Positions 47,764 through 55,779 of a stretch of 64,000 nucleotides of DNA are shown piece after piece. The translations under genes and the position numbers were made by a program. Source of the stretch: Sphingobacterium spiritivorum ATCC 33861 (GTDB lineage: Bacteria > Bacteroidota > Bacteroidia > Sphingobacteriales > Sphingobacteriaceae); the NCBI RefSeq assembly GCF_000143765.1, contig NZ_GL379771.1:682001-746000 (forward strand), written 5' to 3'. The notes beneath the pieces are model-generated. The model was not told where the DNA came from and ran no database searches. It worked only from the letters and a program-made list of their open reading frames with translations. How positions within the stretch are numbered: the first letter of the stretch is position 1; each line of letters begins with the position of its first letter.

Positions 47764-48621
47764 CTATTTCAAATTTATTAAATACTCCCCATAGCCGCTT
47801 TTGCTCAACGGTTCTGCCAGTTTTATTAACTGATTTTTATTGATATACCCCATACGAAAAGCAACCTCTTCGATAGCTCCAATCTTTAAATCCTGTCGCT
47901 CTTCAATAACCTGCACAAATTGTGCCGCCTGCATTAAGGATTGAATAGTACCTGTATCCAGCCAGGCGGTACCTCTATCAAAAACACCTACTTTTAAATT
48001 ACCTCTCCTTAAATATTCTTTATTGACATCTGTGATTTCCAATTCACCACGTGAAGATGGTTTAATATTTTTGGCAATTTCTACAACATCATTATCATAG
48101 AAATAAAGCCCCGGAACAGCATAATTGGATTTTGGTTCTTTAGGTTTTTCTTCTATTGATATGACATTTTTTTGTTCATCGAACTCTACTACACCATATC
48201 TCTCCGGATCACGCACAGGATAAGCAAATATACAGCCTCCTTCAATAGCTGCACAAGACTGAAGAAGTTTCGACATACCTGATCCATAAAAAATATTATC
48301 TCCTAATATTAATGCGACCTTGTCACTCCCGATAAATTCAGCTCCTAATATAAATGCCTGAGCTAATCCATCAGGGCTTGGTTGCTCTTTATATGAAAAA
48401 TTGCATCCCAATTGAAAACCATCACCCAATAACTTTTCAAAATGAGGTAAATCCTGTGGAGTAGAAATAATAAGAATATCCCGGATACCAGCCAGCATTA
48501 ATGTAGACAAAGGATAATAAATCATAGGTTTATCATATACAGGCATTAACTGCTTCGAAACAGCCAATGTCAGTGGATGTAAACGTGTACCGGATCCTCC
48601 GGCTAGAATTATTCCTTTCAT
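47764..48621 (-). CDS. rfbA: Glucose-1-phosphate thymidylyltransferase
   Basis: 285 residues. The signature '[20 protein letters not shown]' binds dTTP, and '[20 protein letters not shown]', '[11 protein letters not shown]' and '[15 protein letters not shown]' complete the RmlA pattern. First step of dTDP-L-rhamnose synthesis (dTTP + Glc-1-P to dTDP-Glc). It follows rfbD by 31 bases; gene order in transcription is rfbB, (pseudogene), rfbC, rfbD, rfbA. Confidence 0.97.
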   Translation of the reverse strand: MKGIILAGGSGTRLHPLTLAVSKQLMPVYDKPMIYYPLSTLMLAGIRDILIISTPQDLPHFEKLLGDGFQLGCNFSYKEQPSPDGLAQAFILGAEFIGSDKVALILGDNIFYGSGMSKLLQSCAAIEGGCIFAYPVRDPERYGVVEFDEQKNVISIEEKPKEPKSNYAVPGLYFYDNDVVEIAKNIKPSSRGELEITDVNKEYLRRGNLKVGVFDRGTAWLDTGTIQSLMQAAQFVQVIEERQDLKIGAIEEVAFRMGYINKNQLIKLAEPLSKSGYGEYLINLK

Positions 48622-48652
48622 TTTATTGTAAAGTCGTTACAAAGTAATATGG

Positions 48653-49513
48653 TTATCTAATTTCATTAAGTTGCATTAACGTCTGCCTCAAACTATCTTT
48701 CCAGTAAGGTACATTGACCCCAAAAATACGTTTAATTTTTGATTTGTCGAGAAGTGAAAATTGAGGACGTTGAGCTGGTGTAGGGTAATTATTCGTTGAA
48801 ATAGCCCGTATATTACAACTCAATCGGTTGAAATCTTTTATTGCTAAGGCAAAATCATACCAGCTAATTTCCCCATCATTTGAATAATGATAAATTCCTC
48901 CTTCCCATTTTGCCGCGTCTATAATATGTACTATTGCACTTGCTAAATCCTTGGCAGCGGTTGGTGAACCAATCTGATCAGAGACCACTCCTATTTCTTC
49001 TCGCTCCGTCATCAATCTGATCATCGTCTTCACAAAATTCTTGCCATAAACAGAATAAACCCATGAAGTCCGAATAATAATTGCATCCGGACATAATCTT
49101 TGTATAATCTGTTCGCCTTTTAGCTTTGTTTTTCCATATACGCTTATCGGCCCTACAGAAGAATCCTCTGATAATGCAACAGCAGATTTACCATCAAAGA
49201 CATAATCTGTAGATATGGCGATCAACCTTGTCCCATGAATAGCACAATATTCTGCAATCTGTTCAGAAGCCAAATGATTGATCGCATCTGCCAGTTCAGG
49301 TTCTGATTCAGCGAGATCTACAGCTGTATAGGCTGCTGCATGAATAATCAGATCCGGCTCATACATGGCCAGTATATTCTGAATTAGCATTGTTTGCTCT
49401 AATGGCAATTGCTTTCGGTCGAGAAAGAATGTTTCTACATCTTGCCTTTCGTTATAAATCTCTCTCAATTCAGAGCCTAACTGTCCGTTGGCTCCGGTAA
49501 TTAGTATTTTCAT
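48653..49513 (-). CDS. rfbD: dTDP-4-dehydrorhamnose reductase
   Basis: 286 residues. It has 'MKILITGANGQLGSELREIY', 'DLIIHAAAYTAVDLAESEPE', 'LIAISTDYVFDGKSA' and 'SVYGKTKLKGEQ' (YxxxK). NADPH-dependent last step to dTDP-L-rhamnose. It overlaps rfbC by 4 bases. Confidence 0.96.
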   Translation of the reverse strand: MKILITGANGQLGSELREIYNERQDVETFFLDRKQLPLEQTMLIQNILAMYEPDLIIHAAAYTAVDLAESEPELADAINHLASEQIAEYCAIHGTRLIAISTDYVFDGKSAVALSEDSSVGPISVYGKTKLKGEQIIQRLCPDAIIIRTSWVYSVYGKNFVKTMIRLMTEREEIGVVSDQIGSPTAAKDLASAIVHIIDAAKWEGGIYHYSNDGEISWYDFALAIKDFNRLSCNIRAISTNNYPTPAQRPQFSLLDKSKIKRIFGVNVPYWKDSLRQTLMQLNEIR

Positions 49514-50058
49514 ACTCCAAAAACCTCCTTAAAACCTTTAGCTTCCTTGTCCTTATCAGATAGTATCATTTCTTCTACAGGAATCTTCCAATCAATTGCT
49601 AAATCTTCATCTAATGGATGAACTCCGCATTCAGATTCTTTATTATAGAAATTATCACATTTATAAAAAAAAGTTGCGGTTTCACTTAACACGACAAAAC
49701 CATGTAAAAATCCTCGCGGAACAAATAGCTGCAGATTATTGTCAGCAGATAGTCTGACTGCAACGTGTTGGCCAAACGTAGATGATCCGGCACGTACATC
49801 TACAGCAATATCAATTACCTCCCCTTCTAAAACCCGAACCAGTTTAGCTTGTGCATAATCTCCAGCTTGAGCGTGCAATCCCCGCAACACCCCTCTTGTG
49901 GAATAAGATTGATTATCCTGAACAAAATGAGTACTTGTACCGGTAAGATCATTAAAGGTCTTTTCATTAAAGCTCTCCATGAAATAACCACGCGAATCGC
50001 CATACTTATCTGGCTCTAACACAAAACACCCCTGAAGCTTTGTTTCTGTAGATTTCAT
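49510..50058 (-). CDS. rfbC: dTDP-4-dehydrorhamnose 3,5-epimerase
   Basis: 182 residues, a single cupin domain. It shows 'DSRGYFMESFNEKTF', 'VQDNQSYSTRGVLRGLHAQ' with the active-site His, and 'QLFVPRGFLHGFVVLSETAT'. Third step of dTDP-L-rhamnose synthesis. It overlaps rfbD by 4 bases. The 450 bases upstream hold a decayed four-helix-bundle gene that separates it from rfbB. Confidence 0.96.
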   Translation of the reverse strand: MKSTETKLQGCFVLEPDKYGDSRGYFMESFNEKTFNDLTGTSTHFVQDNQSYSTRGVLRGLHAQAGDYAQAKLVRVLEGEVIDIAVDVRAGSSTFGQHVAVRLSADNNLQLFVPRGFLHGFVVLSETATFFYKCDNFYNKESECGVHPLDEDLAIDWKIPVEEMILSDKDKEAKGFKEVFGV

Positions 50059-50094
50059 ATTTAATTTGTTGATATAACTTATAATGATAAATGG
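50059..50094. repeat. Left degenerate 9-nt repeat flank of the decayed four-helix element
   Basis: Between rfbC and the pseudogene the plus strand shows short related units such as GTTGATATA, ACTTATAAT and GATAAATGG. They resemble the GTTNATANN-like units left of the intact copy at 53002-53355. The match is by eye and degenerate. Confidence 0.4.
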
Positions 50095-50461
50095 TTAAAG
50101 GATATTAGCATCTTTATTATTTAAACTCGTGATAAGTTTAGCGATCATATTTTAATAAAATGTATTTGCTTAAAGATATCTTTATTCTTTTGCATAAATC
50201 CTAAACGGACAGAAATTTCCAATTGTGTTTCGAGTTCATTTGTCGATCCCAATGCAATATAAAGAAACCTGATAAATTCGACCTTTCCTCTTCTTCCAGC
50301 ATCCTCCGCAATATTAGATGGAATTGAAACTACTGATCTTTTAATCTGACTGGTTAGACCAAACATTTCCTCTTTTGGAAAGTTTGCAGCAATTCTATAG
50401 ATATCTTCAACAAGTATCATACTCTCTTGCCACAGCTTTAAATCCTTATGCGAAGTAACAT
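50095..50461 (-). pseudogene. Frameshifted four-helix-bundle (S23/IVS-like) gene
   Basis: An open frame of 91 codons (50145-50420) matches the intact paralogue at 53002-53355: 'GLTSQIKRSVVSIPSNIAED' against 'GLTSQIKRAAISIPSNIAEG'. In-frame homology continues upstream of its first ATG as SHKDLKLWQESM, matching the intact copy, but that frame has no start. The ATG at 50459-50461 is out of phase by two bases (ATG-TT-ACTTCGCAT), and removing TT restores it. At the 3' end, one added A in the run at about 50150-50155 restores a tail of about 20 residues (KNMIAKLITSLNNK), homologous to SMLSNLIKNLKS in the intact copy, ending at 50095. Two independent lesions argue for decay, though short-run sequencing errors cannot be excluded. 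Confidence 0.8.
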
Positions 50462-50508
50462 ATTATCCCCTCTAACTTTATACCCTTATAACCTCTTAAC
50501 CTTTGTAA
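50462..50508. repeat. Right degenerate repeat flank of the decayed four-helix element
   Basis: On the plus strand: CTCTAACTT, TATACCCTT, ATAACCTCT, TAACCTTTG, a 9-base rhythm of (C)TATNAACY-like units. These are roughly the complement of the GTT-type units on the other side of the gene. They run up to the rfbB stop codon. Confidence 0.45.
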
Positions 50509-51558
50509 CTATCTATACTGCTCTTCATAATACTTTTGATAATCTCCTGAGGTTACATTGTCCAGCCAATCCTGATTATTGAGAAACCAATCGATAGTTA
50601 CAGAAAGTCCCTCTTCAAAAGTAACTGATGGTTGATAACCAAGTTCCTGATTTATTTTTGTTGCATCAATAGCATAACGGAGGTCATGTCCGGGCCGATC
50701 TTTGACATAGGTAATTAACTGATCCGCAGTGCCTGCCGGCTTTCCCAATTTCTCATCCATCTGTTTACATAATTCTTTGACCAGATCAATATTTTGCCAT
50801 TCGTTAAATCCACCTACATTATAACTTTCACCACTTTTCCCCTGATGATATACCAGATCAATGGCCTTAGCATGATCAATTACAAAAAGCCAGTCACGTG
50901 TATACTTACCATCACCATAAATAGGAAGTGGCTTATTATTTAAAATATTATGTATACATAAGGGAATAAGCTTTTCAGGGAAATGGTTTGGACCATAATT
51001 ATTCGAACAATTGGTCAATACAATAGGTAAACCATAGGTATCATGATAGGCTCTTACAAAATGATCCGATGAAGCTTTCGAAGCTGAATAAGGAGAATGT
51101 GGATCGTATTTAGTATCTTCTGTAAATAATCCGGTAGAACCTAATGCGCCAAAAACCTCATCTGTGGAGACATGATGGAAACGTTTTCCCTCATAATTAT
51201 CCCTCCATATTTCTTTAGCAGCATTCAGTAAATTAACAGTTCCTATAACATTCGTCATAACAAAAGCTGTTGGATCTGAAATAGACCGATCTACATGGGA
51301 CTCTGCTGCCAAATGTATAACTCCATCCGGTTGATAATTTTTAAAAATCTCTATTATATGATTTGCATCTGTAATATCTGCCTTTACAAATTTGTAGTTG
51401 GATCGGTCTTGTACATCCTTTAGGTTTTCTAAATTACCAGCATAGGTTAAAGCATCCAGGTTGACAATATGATAATCCGGATATTTTATAACGAACTCTC
51501 TTACTACATGAGAACCTATAAAACCTGCCCCGCCCGTAATAATAATAGTTTTGTTCAT
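50509..51558 (-). CDS. rfbB: dTDP-glucose 4,6-dehydratase
   Basis: 349 residues. It has 'IIITGGAGFIGSHVVREFV', 'VIHLAAESHVDRSISDPTAF', 'HHVSTDEVFGALG' (Thr-Asp-Glu catalytic triad of RmlB), 'PYSASKASSDHFVRAY' (YxxxK) and 'RDWLFVIDHAKAID'. Second step to dTDP-L-rhamnose. It is separated from rfbC by the decayed four-helix element and from manC by a 247-base repeat-bearing gap. Confidence 0.97.
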   Translation of the reverse strand: MNKTIIITGGAGFIGSHVVREFVIKYPDYHIVNLDALTYAGNLENLKDVQDRSNYKFVKADITDANHIIEIFKNYQPDGVIHLAAESHVDRSISDPTAFVMTNVIGTVNLLNAAKEIWRDNYEGKRFHHVSTDEVFGALGSTGLFTEDTKYDPHSPYSASKASSDHFVRAYHDTYGLPIVLTNCSNNYGPNHFPEKLIPLCIHNILNNKPLPIYGDGKYTRDWLFVIDHAKAIDLVYHQGKSGESYNVGGFNEWQNIDLVKELCKQMDEKLGKPAGTADQLITYVKDRPGHDLRYAIDATKINQELGYQPSVTFEEGLSVTIDWFLNNQDWLDNVTSGDYQKYYEEQYR

Positions 51559-51805
51559 TGTTGATGTTGTTATACGTGGTTGATAAAGTTAAGAAAATTG
51601 ATACGCTTTATAGGATTAACACTTTGTTTATACATCGTATTGATGAAAATGAAAGTATTAGTAATCCGGAAATCTTTCTGTTCTTTTGTTTCAAATAATG
51701 TTCAAAAGGTTGATATAGTAAAATTCCTTTATCTAATAAATTTACATCCTTATGTACTGCAATTATCAACTATTTAAATTTACTAACTCTATTAATCTTT
51801 AATTA
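51559..51805. repeat. Possible scar of a four-helix element: degenerate 9-nt arrays without the gene
   Basis: The left part (plus strand) reads GTTGATGTT, then GTTGATAAA, GTTAAGAAA, ATTGATACG, CTTTATAGG, ATTAACACT. The right part reads ATTATCAAC, TATTTAAAT, TTACTAACT, CTATTAATC. The middle resembles 52865-52975, upstream of manC: both share TTAACACTTT followed by similar TTGTTCGAAAA/ATGTTCAAAA and TTGATATA blocks. So this gap looks like the flanks of the intact four-helix element without its gene. A 65-codon plus-strand frame here is low-complexity and I do not call it a gene. Alternatively the two gaps are duplicated promoter regions. Confidence 0.45.
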
Positions 51806-52804
51806 TCAATCTATCAATTTCGACTGATGCCTTTCCAAAGTATTATAAATCTTCTTGACATCCTGTGATTTTTCTTTCTGTAAAATCAGGAAAGCATCTT
51901 TAGTATACACCAGAATAGTATTTTTTAATCCCACAAAAGCAGTATAGGTATCAGTACCGATTACCATATTGCCATTTTCATCTACCGGATGACCCGTCTG
52001 TTTTAGATAATCATACATAGATTCAAAAGATCCCAGATCCGACCAGTTGAAATGAGTCGCCACAACACGAATTTTCTTTGAGCGTTCCATGACTGCATAA
52101 TCTATACTAATGGCAGGAATTTCCTTAGACAACTGTTCATCTAGCAAGTTGTCTTTTCGATGTTTCCATGCTGCTAAAGCCGTAGCATATACTTTTGGTT
52201 CAAATTGTTGTAATTCCTGTAGAAAAGTATCTGCTCTGAAACAGAACATTCCCGAGTTCCACAGAAAATTTCCCCGTTCAATAAAATCTTCTGCAGTATC
52301 CTGATTTGGCTTTTCTCTGAAGGAGATAACCTGATCGCCCTGATACTCGATATAGCCATATCCCGTTTCAGGGCGTGTGGCCTGTATACCAAAGGTTACT
52401 ATATATCCCTGAGAGGCCTTTTCAATCCCCTTTTTCATCGATTCTTCATAGGCCTGTTCGCCTACAATCACGTGATCTGAAGGGGTTACGATCAGAATAT
52501 CATCTGATTTAGCAGCAAAGGCAGCAAAAGCAATTGCCGCAGCCGTATTTCGGGGAGTGGATTCAACTATATCTATATATTGTATGCCATTATTTTCCAT
52601 CACTTCGCGACTAAGCTGATGGTTATCTCTGTTACCAACAACAATAACCTGATCAGCCAAAGTCTGATTACGATTGACCGTCATTTCAAATAATGAACCT
52701 TCTTTGAAAAGACTCAGATATTGCTTGGGATAGCTCTTACGTGACAAAGGCCACAAACGGCTTCCGACTCCGCCAGAGAGAATAACGTGTACAATATTGC
52801 TCAT
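51806..52804 (-). CDS. manC: Mannose-1-phosphate guanylyltransferase
   Basis: 332 residues, the short form without the phosphomannose-isomerase domain. It has 'VILSGGVGSRLWPLSRKSYPKQ', 'VTPSDHVIVGEQAYEESMKK', 'YGYIEYQGDQVISFREKPN' and 'NSGMFCFRADTFLQEL', all typical of GDP-mannose pyrophosphorylase. It makes GDP-mannose for gmd and fcl to convert to GDP-L-fucose. No phosphomannomutase or mannose-6-phosphate isomerase gene is in the window. Confidence 0.96.
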   Translation of the reverse strand: MSNIVHVILSGGVGSRLWPLSRKSYPKQYLSLFKEGSLFEMTVNRNQTLADQVIVVGNRDNHQLSREVMENNGIQYIDIVESTPRNTAAAIAFAAFAAKSDDILIVTPSDHVIVGEQAYEESMKKGIEKASQGYIVTFGIQATRPETGYGYIEYQGDQVISFREKPNQDTAEDFIERGNFLWNSGMFCFRADTFLQELQQFEPKVYATALAAWKHRKDNLLDEQLSKEIPAISIDYAVMERSKKIRVVATHFNWSDLGSFESMYDYLKQTGHPVDENGNMVIGTDTYTAFVGLKNTILVYTKDAFLILQKEKSQDVKKIYNTLERHQSKLID

Positions 52805-53001
52805 GTTTATGTTGTTACTATATTATTAATAATGTTAAAAGGGTTGATAAAGTTTATATGGTTGATAGTGTTAACACTTTCGTTACATCTCTTGTTTATG
52901 ATATTTAAAGTAAGTAACATTGACATTATTCTATTTTTGAAATATTGTTCGAAAATTTGATATAATAAAAGGTTTTTTCTAATTAGATTCCTAAACATCT
53001 T
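52805..53001. repeat. Left flank of the intact four-helix element: degenerate 9-nt tandem units
   Basis: Directly before manC the plus strand can be cut into 9-base units GTTAAAAGG, GTTGATAAA, GTTTATATG, GTTGATAGT, GTTAACACT, followed by an AT-rich spacer to the four-helix gene. A 63-codon frame through it encodes N/I-rich low-complexity protein (NTINHINFINPFNIINN) that only reflects the repeat. Confidence 0.5.
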
Positions 53002-53355
53002 TTAACTCCTGGATTTTAGATTCTTAATCAGATTTGAAAGCATACTTTTGATAAAGTGAACCTTTGAGTTATACATATCTACATCATTAATAAAACCCAA
53101 TCTGAATGCTATTTCTAATTGCGTCTCTAATTCACTCACTGAACCTAAAGCAATATATAAAAATCGTATATATTCAGCATTACTTTGACGGCCAGCACCT
53201 TCTGCAATATTAGAAGGAATTGAAATTGCCGCTCTCTTTATCTGGCTAGTCAAGCCAAATAATTCATCTTTTGGAAAGACAGCAACAATCTCATAAATAA
53301 GCATAACCAAATCCATTGATTCCTGCCAGACTTTAAGATCCTTATGACTCGCCAT
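53002..53355 (-). CDS. Four-helix-bundle protein (S23/IVS-like)
   Basis: 117 residues. It starts MASHKDLKVWQESMDLVMLI and has 'GLTSQIKRAAISIPSNIAEG' and 'YIRFLYIALGSVSELETQLE', the hallmarks of the four-helix-bundle family related to the 23S rRNA intervening-sequence protein and to Avd of diversity-generating retroelements. The function of stand-alone members is unknown. The gene lies between manC and a cytidylyltransferase, flanked by degenerate repeats. A decayed copy is at 50095-50461. Confidence 0.92.
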   Translation of the reverse strand: MASHKDLKVWQESMDLVMLIYEIVAVFPKDELFGLTSQIKRAAISIPSNIAEGAGRQSNAEYIRFLYIALGSVSELETQLEIAFRLGFINDVDMYNSKVHFIKSMLSNLIKNLKSRS

Positions 53356-53396
53356 TATTAACTATATAAACCCTCTCAACTGTATAAACTATATCC
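53356..53396. repeat. Right flank of the intact four-helix element
   Basis: On the plus strand: TATAAACCC, TCTCAACTG, TATAAACTA, TATCCCTAT, 9-base units roughly complementary in character to the GTT-units on the far side of the gene. They run up to the stop of the cytidylyltransferase gene. Confidence 0.45.
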
Positions 53397-53816
53397 CTAT
53401 TTATCCGACTCTTTCTCTGCGACTACCTTTCTTAACCCGCTACTGGAGAACCGGTGTGTCCTTTTATTATAATAGATCTCAATACCTTTATCCACACAAT
53501 ATTGACGTCCGGTAAAATCCTTATCCCGATATTCCTCTCCGATAATACGAATATCAATAGGCATTCCCTGGATAATATCTGCCAGATCCTGTTCACTGGT
53601 GTAAGGAACAATTTCGTCCACATAACGGCAGCCTTCCAGTTGAATATACCGTTCAACAATAGTCTGTGTAGGCTTATTTTTCTCCGGAAAGACCTCTGAT
53701 GGATCTGTATTCAATCCTACAATCAGGTAATCACAATTTCTCTTTGCTTCTTCCAGCATCATAATATGTCCGGCATGAAGCAAATCAAAAACGCCAAATG
53801 TAATCCCTATTTTCAT
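53397..53816 (-). CDS. TagD-like cytidylyltransferase, copy B
   Basis: 139 residues. It has the nucleotidyltransferase motif HAGH in 'FGVFDLLHAGHIMMLEEAK', 'EKNKPTQTIVERYIQLEGC' and 'HRFSSSGLRK' (the S-S variant of the ISSTxIR motif). The family includes glycerol-3-phosphate cytidylyltransferase (CDP-glycerol) but also heptose/ADP- and CDP-ribitol enzymes, so the product is uncertain. It is about 60-65% identical by eye to copy A at 55262-55714. A possible -7 box TAATTTTG (53834-53841, minus strand) lies 17 bases upstream. Confidence 0.88.
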   Translation of the reverse strand: MKIGITFGVFDLLHAGHIMMLEEAKRNCDYLIVGLNTDPSEVFPEKNKPTQTIVERYIQLEGCRYVDEIVPYTSEQDLADIIQGMPIDIRIIGEEYRDKDFTGRQYCVDKGIEIYYNKRTHRFSSSGLRKVVAEKESDK

Positions 53817-53905
53817 ATGTAAATTGTATTAGTCAAAATTAATAATTAAAACAACACTCTTGTCAAAAAACACAACTTGATTCCCTGTTCTCTAATATAT
53901 TGAAA

Positions 53906-55204
53906 TCACAGTCGGGCATCTACTGATTGCTTATCCCAAAATCCTTTTGCATCAAATATTACTCCATTTTCTTTGACCAGAGATCGGGGTTCAATCTCCC
54001 CGAACTGATGGTGAGCAACAGCTAATACAGCTCCATCATAGAATACAAGAGAAGGAAGCTCCTTTAAAATACGGATATTATGTTCTTTTTCAAATGCCTC
54101 CTCATCTACCCATGGATCATAGACATCTACAGTAAGTCCAAAATCCTGCAGCTCACGGATAATATCCATTACTTTTGTATTCCGGTAATCTGCACAATTC
54201 TCCTTAAATGTAACGCCCAATATTAAGACTCTTGCACCCATTAAAGCGGTTTCTCTGGAGATCATAAGCTTTATTAACTTTTTGGCAATAAAAGTGGCAA
54301 TCATATTATTCACCTGACGACCCGATAAGATCACCTGAGGATGATAGCCCAGACGTGTTGCTTTGTATGTCAGGTAATAGGGATCTACGGAGATACAATG
54401 TCCGCCGACTAAACCGGGCTTATATTTTAAAAAGTTATATTTTGTTCCCGCAGCTTCCAACACCTCATTAGTATCAATTCCCATGCGATCAAAGATCAAC
54501 GCCAGTTCATTTACAAAAGAAATATTGACATCCCGTTGTGCATTCTCTATCGCTTTAGAAGCTTCCGCAACTTTAATAGATGGAGCAAGATGTGTTCCAG
54601 CTGTAATAATCTGTTTGTATAACTGATCAATGACATCAGCGATTTCAGGTGTTGAACCCGAAGTCACTTTTACTACTGAAGACAAGGTATTTATTTTATC
54701 TCCCGGATTAATTCGCTCAGGCGAATATCCCACGAAAAAGTCTCTATTAAATGTGAGCCCGGATTCTCTTTCCAAAAGAGGCACACATTCTTCTTCTGTA
54801 CAGCCCGGGTAAACTGTAGATTCATAGATTACAATATCTCCTCTTTTTAATACACTTGACACAAGACGAGTCGCGGATAAAAGAGGCTGCAGATTTGGGG
54901 TATTAAAAGCATCAACGGGTGTAGGCACGGTAATAATATATACCTGAGCATCTCTTATATCCGTAAGATCACTACTGGCTACATAACCTGTAATAGAAGA
55001 AGATTCTTCCCTATTAATCAGGGCTAGCAATTCTTCTTTAGAGATTTCCAAAGTACGATCATATCCGCTATTAAGCTCAGCAACTCTGGTTTCATTAATA
55101 TCAAATCCGGTAACCTGATGATACTTTGAAAAGGCCAGCGCCAAAGGTAACCCCACATATCCCTGTCCGATAACAGCGATGTTCATGCTATCCTGCATAT
55201 CCAT
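53906..55204 (-). CDS. UDP-HexNAc 6-dehydrogenase (WbpO/TviB-like), copy 2
   Basis: 432 residues from ATG at 55204; ATG at 55186 (MNIAVIG) aligns better with copy 1. Motifs are '[20 protein letters not shown]', '[19 protein letters not shown]', '[16 protein letters not shown]' and the catalytic Cys in '[15 protein letters not shown]'. Clearly a paralogue of 45444-46742 but diverged, and located in a different part of the locus. Two such enzymes may make two different uronic acids (for example GlcNAcA or ManNAcA as well as GalNAcA), or be redundant. Confidence 0.92.
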   Translation of the reverse strand: MDMQDSMNIAVIGQGYVGLPLALAFSKYHQVTGFDINETRVAELNSGYDRTLEISKEELLALINREESSSITGYVASSDLTDIRDAQVYIITVPTPVDAFNTPNLQPLLSATRLVSSVLKRGDIVIYESTVYPGCTEEECVPLLERESGLTFNRDFFVGYSPERINPGDKINTLSSVVKVTSGSTPEIADVIDQLYKQIITAGTHLAPSIKVAEASKAIENAQRDVNISFVNELALIFDRMGIDTNEVLEAAGTKYNFLKYKPGLVGGHCISVDPYYLTYKATRLGYHPQVILSGRQVNNMIATFIAKKLIKLMISRETALMGARVLILGVTFKENCADYRNTKVMDIIRELQDFGLTVDVYDPWVDEEAFEKEHNIRILKELPSLVFYDGAVLAVAHHQFGEIEPRSLVKENGVIFDAKGFWDKQSVDARL

Positions 55205-55261
55205 GTATTATGGTAATTTTTATACTTCAAAAAAAGACTTTTGAAGTATGGTTGTACGATC

Positions 55262-55714
55262 TTATGACTGTGTATTTTGTGCTTCCTTCTCAGCCACAAT
55301 ACGACGGAGGCCTGAGCTCGAGAAGCGATGGTCACGGCTATTGAAATAGAGCTCAATACCATTTTCTTCACAATATTGACGTCCGGTAAAATCACGCTCT
55401 CTGTATTCATCCCCTACAATTCGAACATCAATTTTGAATGCCCTCAAAATATCTTCCAGATCCTGTTCTGTAGCATAAGGAACAATCTGATCGACATATT
55501 TACATCCTTTGAGCTGGATATAACGCTCTACAACAGTCTGCGTAGGTTTATTTTTTTCAGGACGATCTATGGTAGGATCTGTCTGAAGTCCGCAGATTAG
55601 AAAGTCACACTGACGTTTAGCATCTTCCAGCATTTTGATATGACCGGCATGAAGCAGATCAAATGCACTAAATGTGATGCCTATACGGACATCTTTATGT
55701 TGTATATCTTTCAT
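55262..55714 (-). CDS. TagD-like cytidylyltransferase, copy A
   Basis: 150 residues with a short extra N-terminus (MKDIQHKDV). Motifs are 'TFSAFDLLHAGHIKMLEDAK', 'EKNKPTQTVVERYIQLKGCK' and 'HRFSSSGLRRIV'. It would activate a polyol phosphate or related compound as the CDP derivative; no polyol-phosphate polymerase or dehydrogenase partner is in the window. It heads a short run with the second UDP-HexNAc dehydrogenase, 57 bases upstream of it. A nested stem-loop lies just upstream. Confidence 0.88.
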   Translation of the reverse strand: MKDIQHKDVRIGITFSAFDLLHAGHIKMLEDAKRQCDFLICGLQTDPTIDRPEKNKPTQTVVERYIQLKGCKYVDQIVPYATEQDLEDILRAFKIDVRIVGDEYRERDFTGRQYCEENGIELYFNSRDHRFSSSGLRRIVAEKEAQNTQS

Positions 55715-55730
55715 TTTAATTTTATATCAT

Positions 55731-55779
55731 CTTTTGAAAGTATAAAATTACCACTTTATACTAATCCACTTATCAAAAG
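55731..55779 (-). promoter_or_regulatory. Nested stem-loop upstream of cytidylyltransferase A
   Basis: The inner perfect stem is AGTATAAA (55739-55746) with TTTATACT (55755-55762) and an 8-base loop. The outer arms are CTTTTGA (55731-55737) and TCAAAAG (55773-55779). It lies 17 bases upstream of the ATG. Leader hairpin or operator; role unknown. Confidence 0.4.

Noticed and set aside
51580..51777. 65-codon plus-strand frame between rfbB and manC
   Set aside because: It opposes every neighbouring gene, has no family signature, and lies in the repeat-bearing gap.
52807..52998. 63-codon minus-strand frame between manC and the four-helix gene
   Set aside because: It encodes N/I-rich low-complexity sequence that mirrors the 9-nt repeat; no signal, domain or start context.
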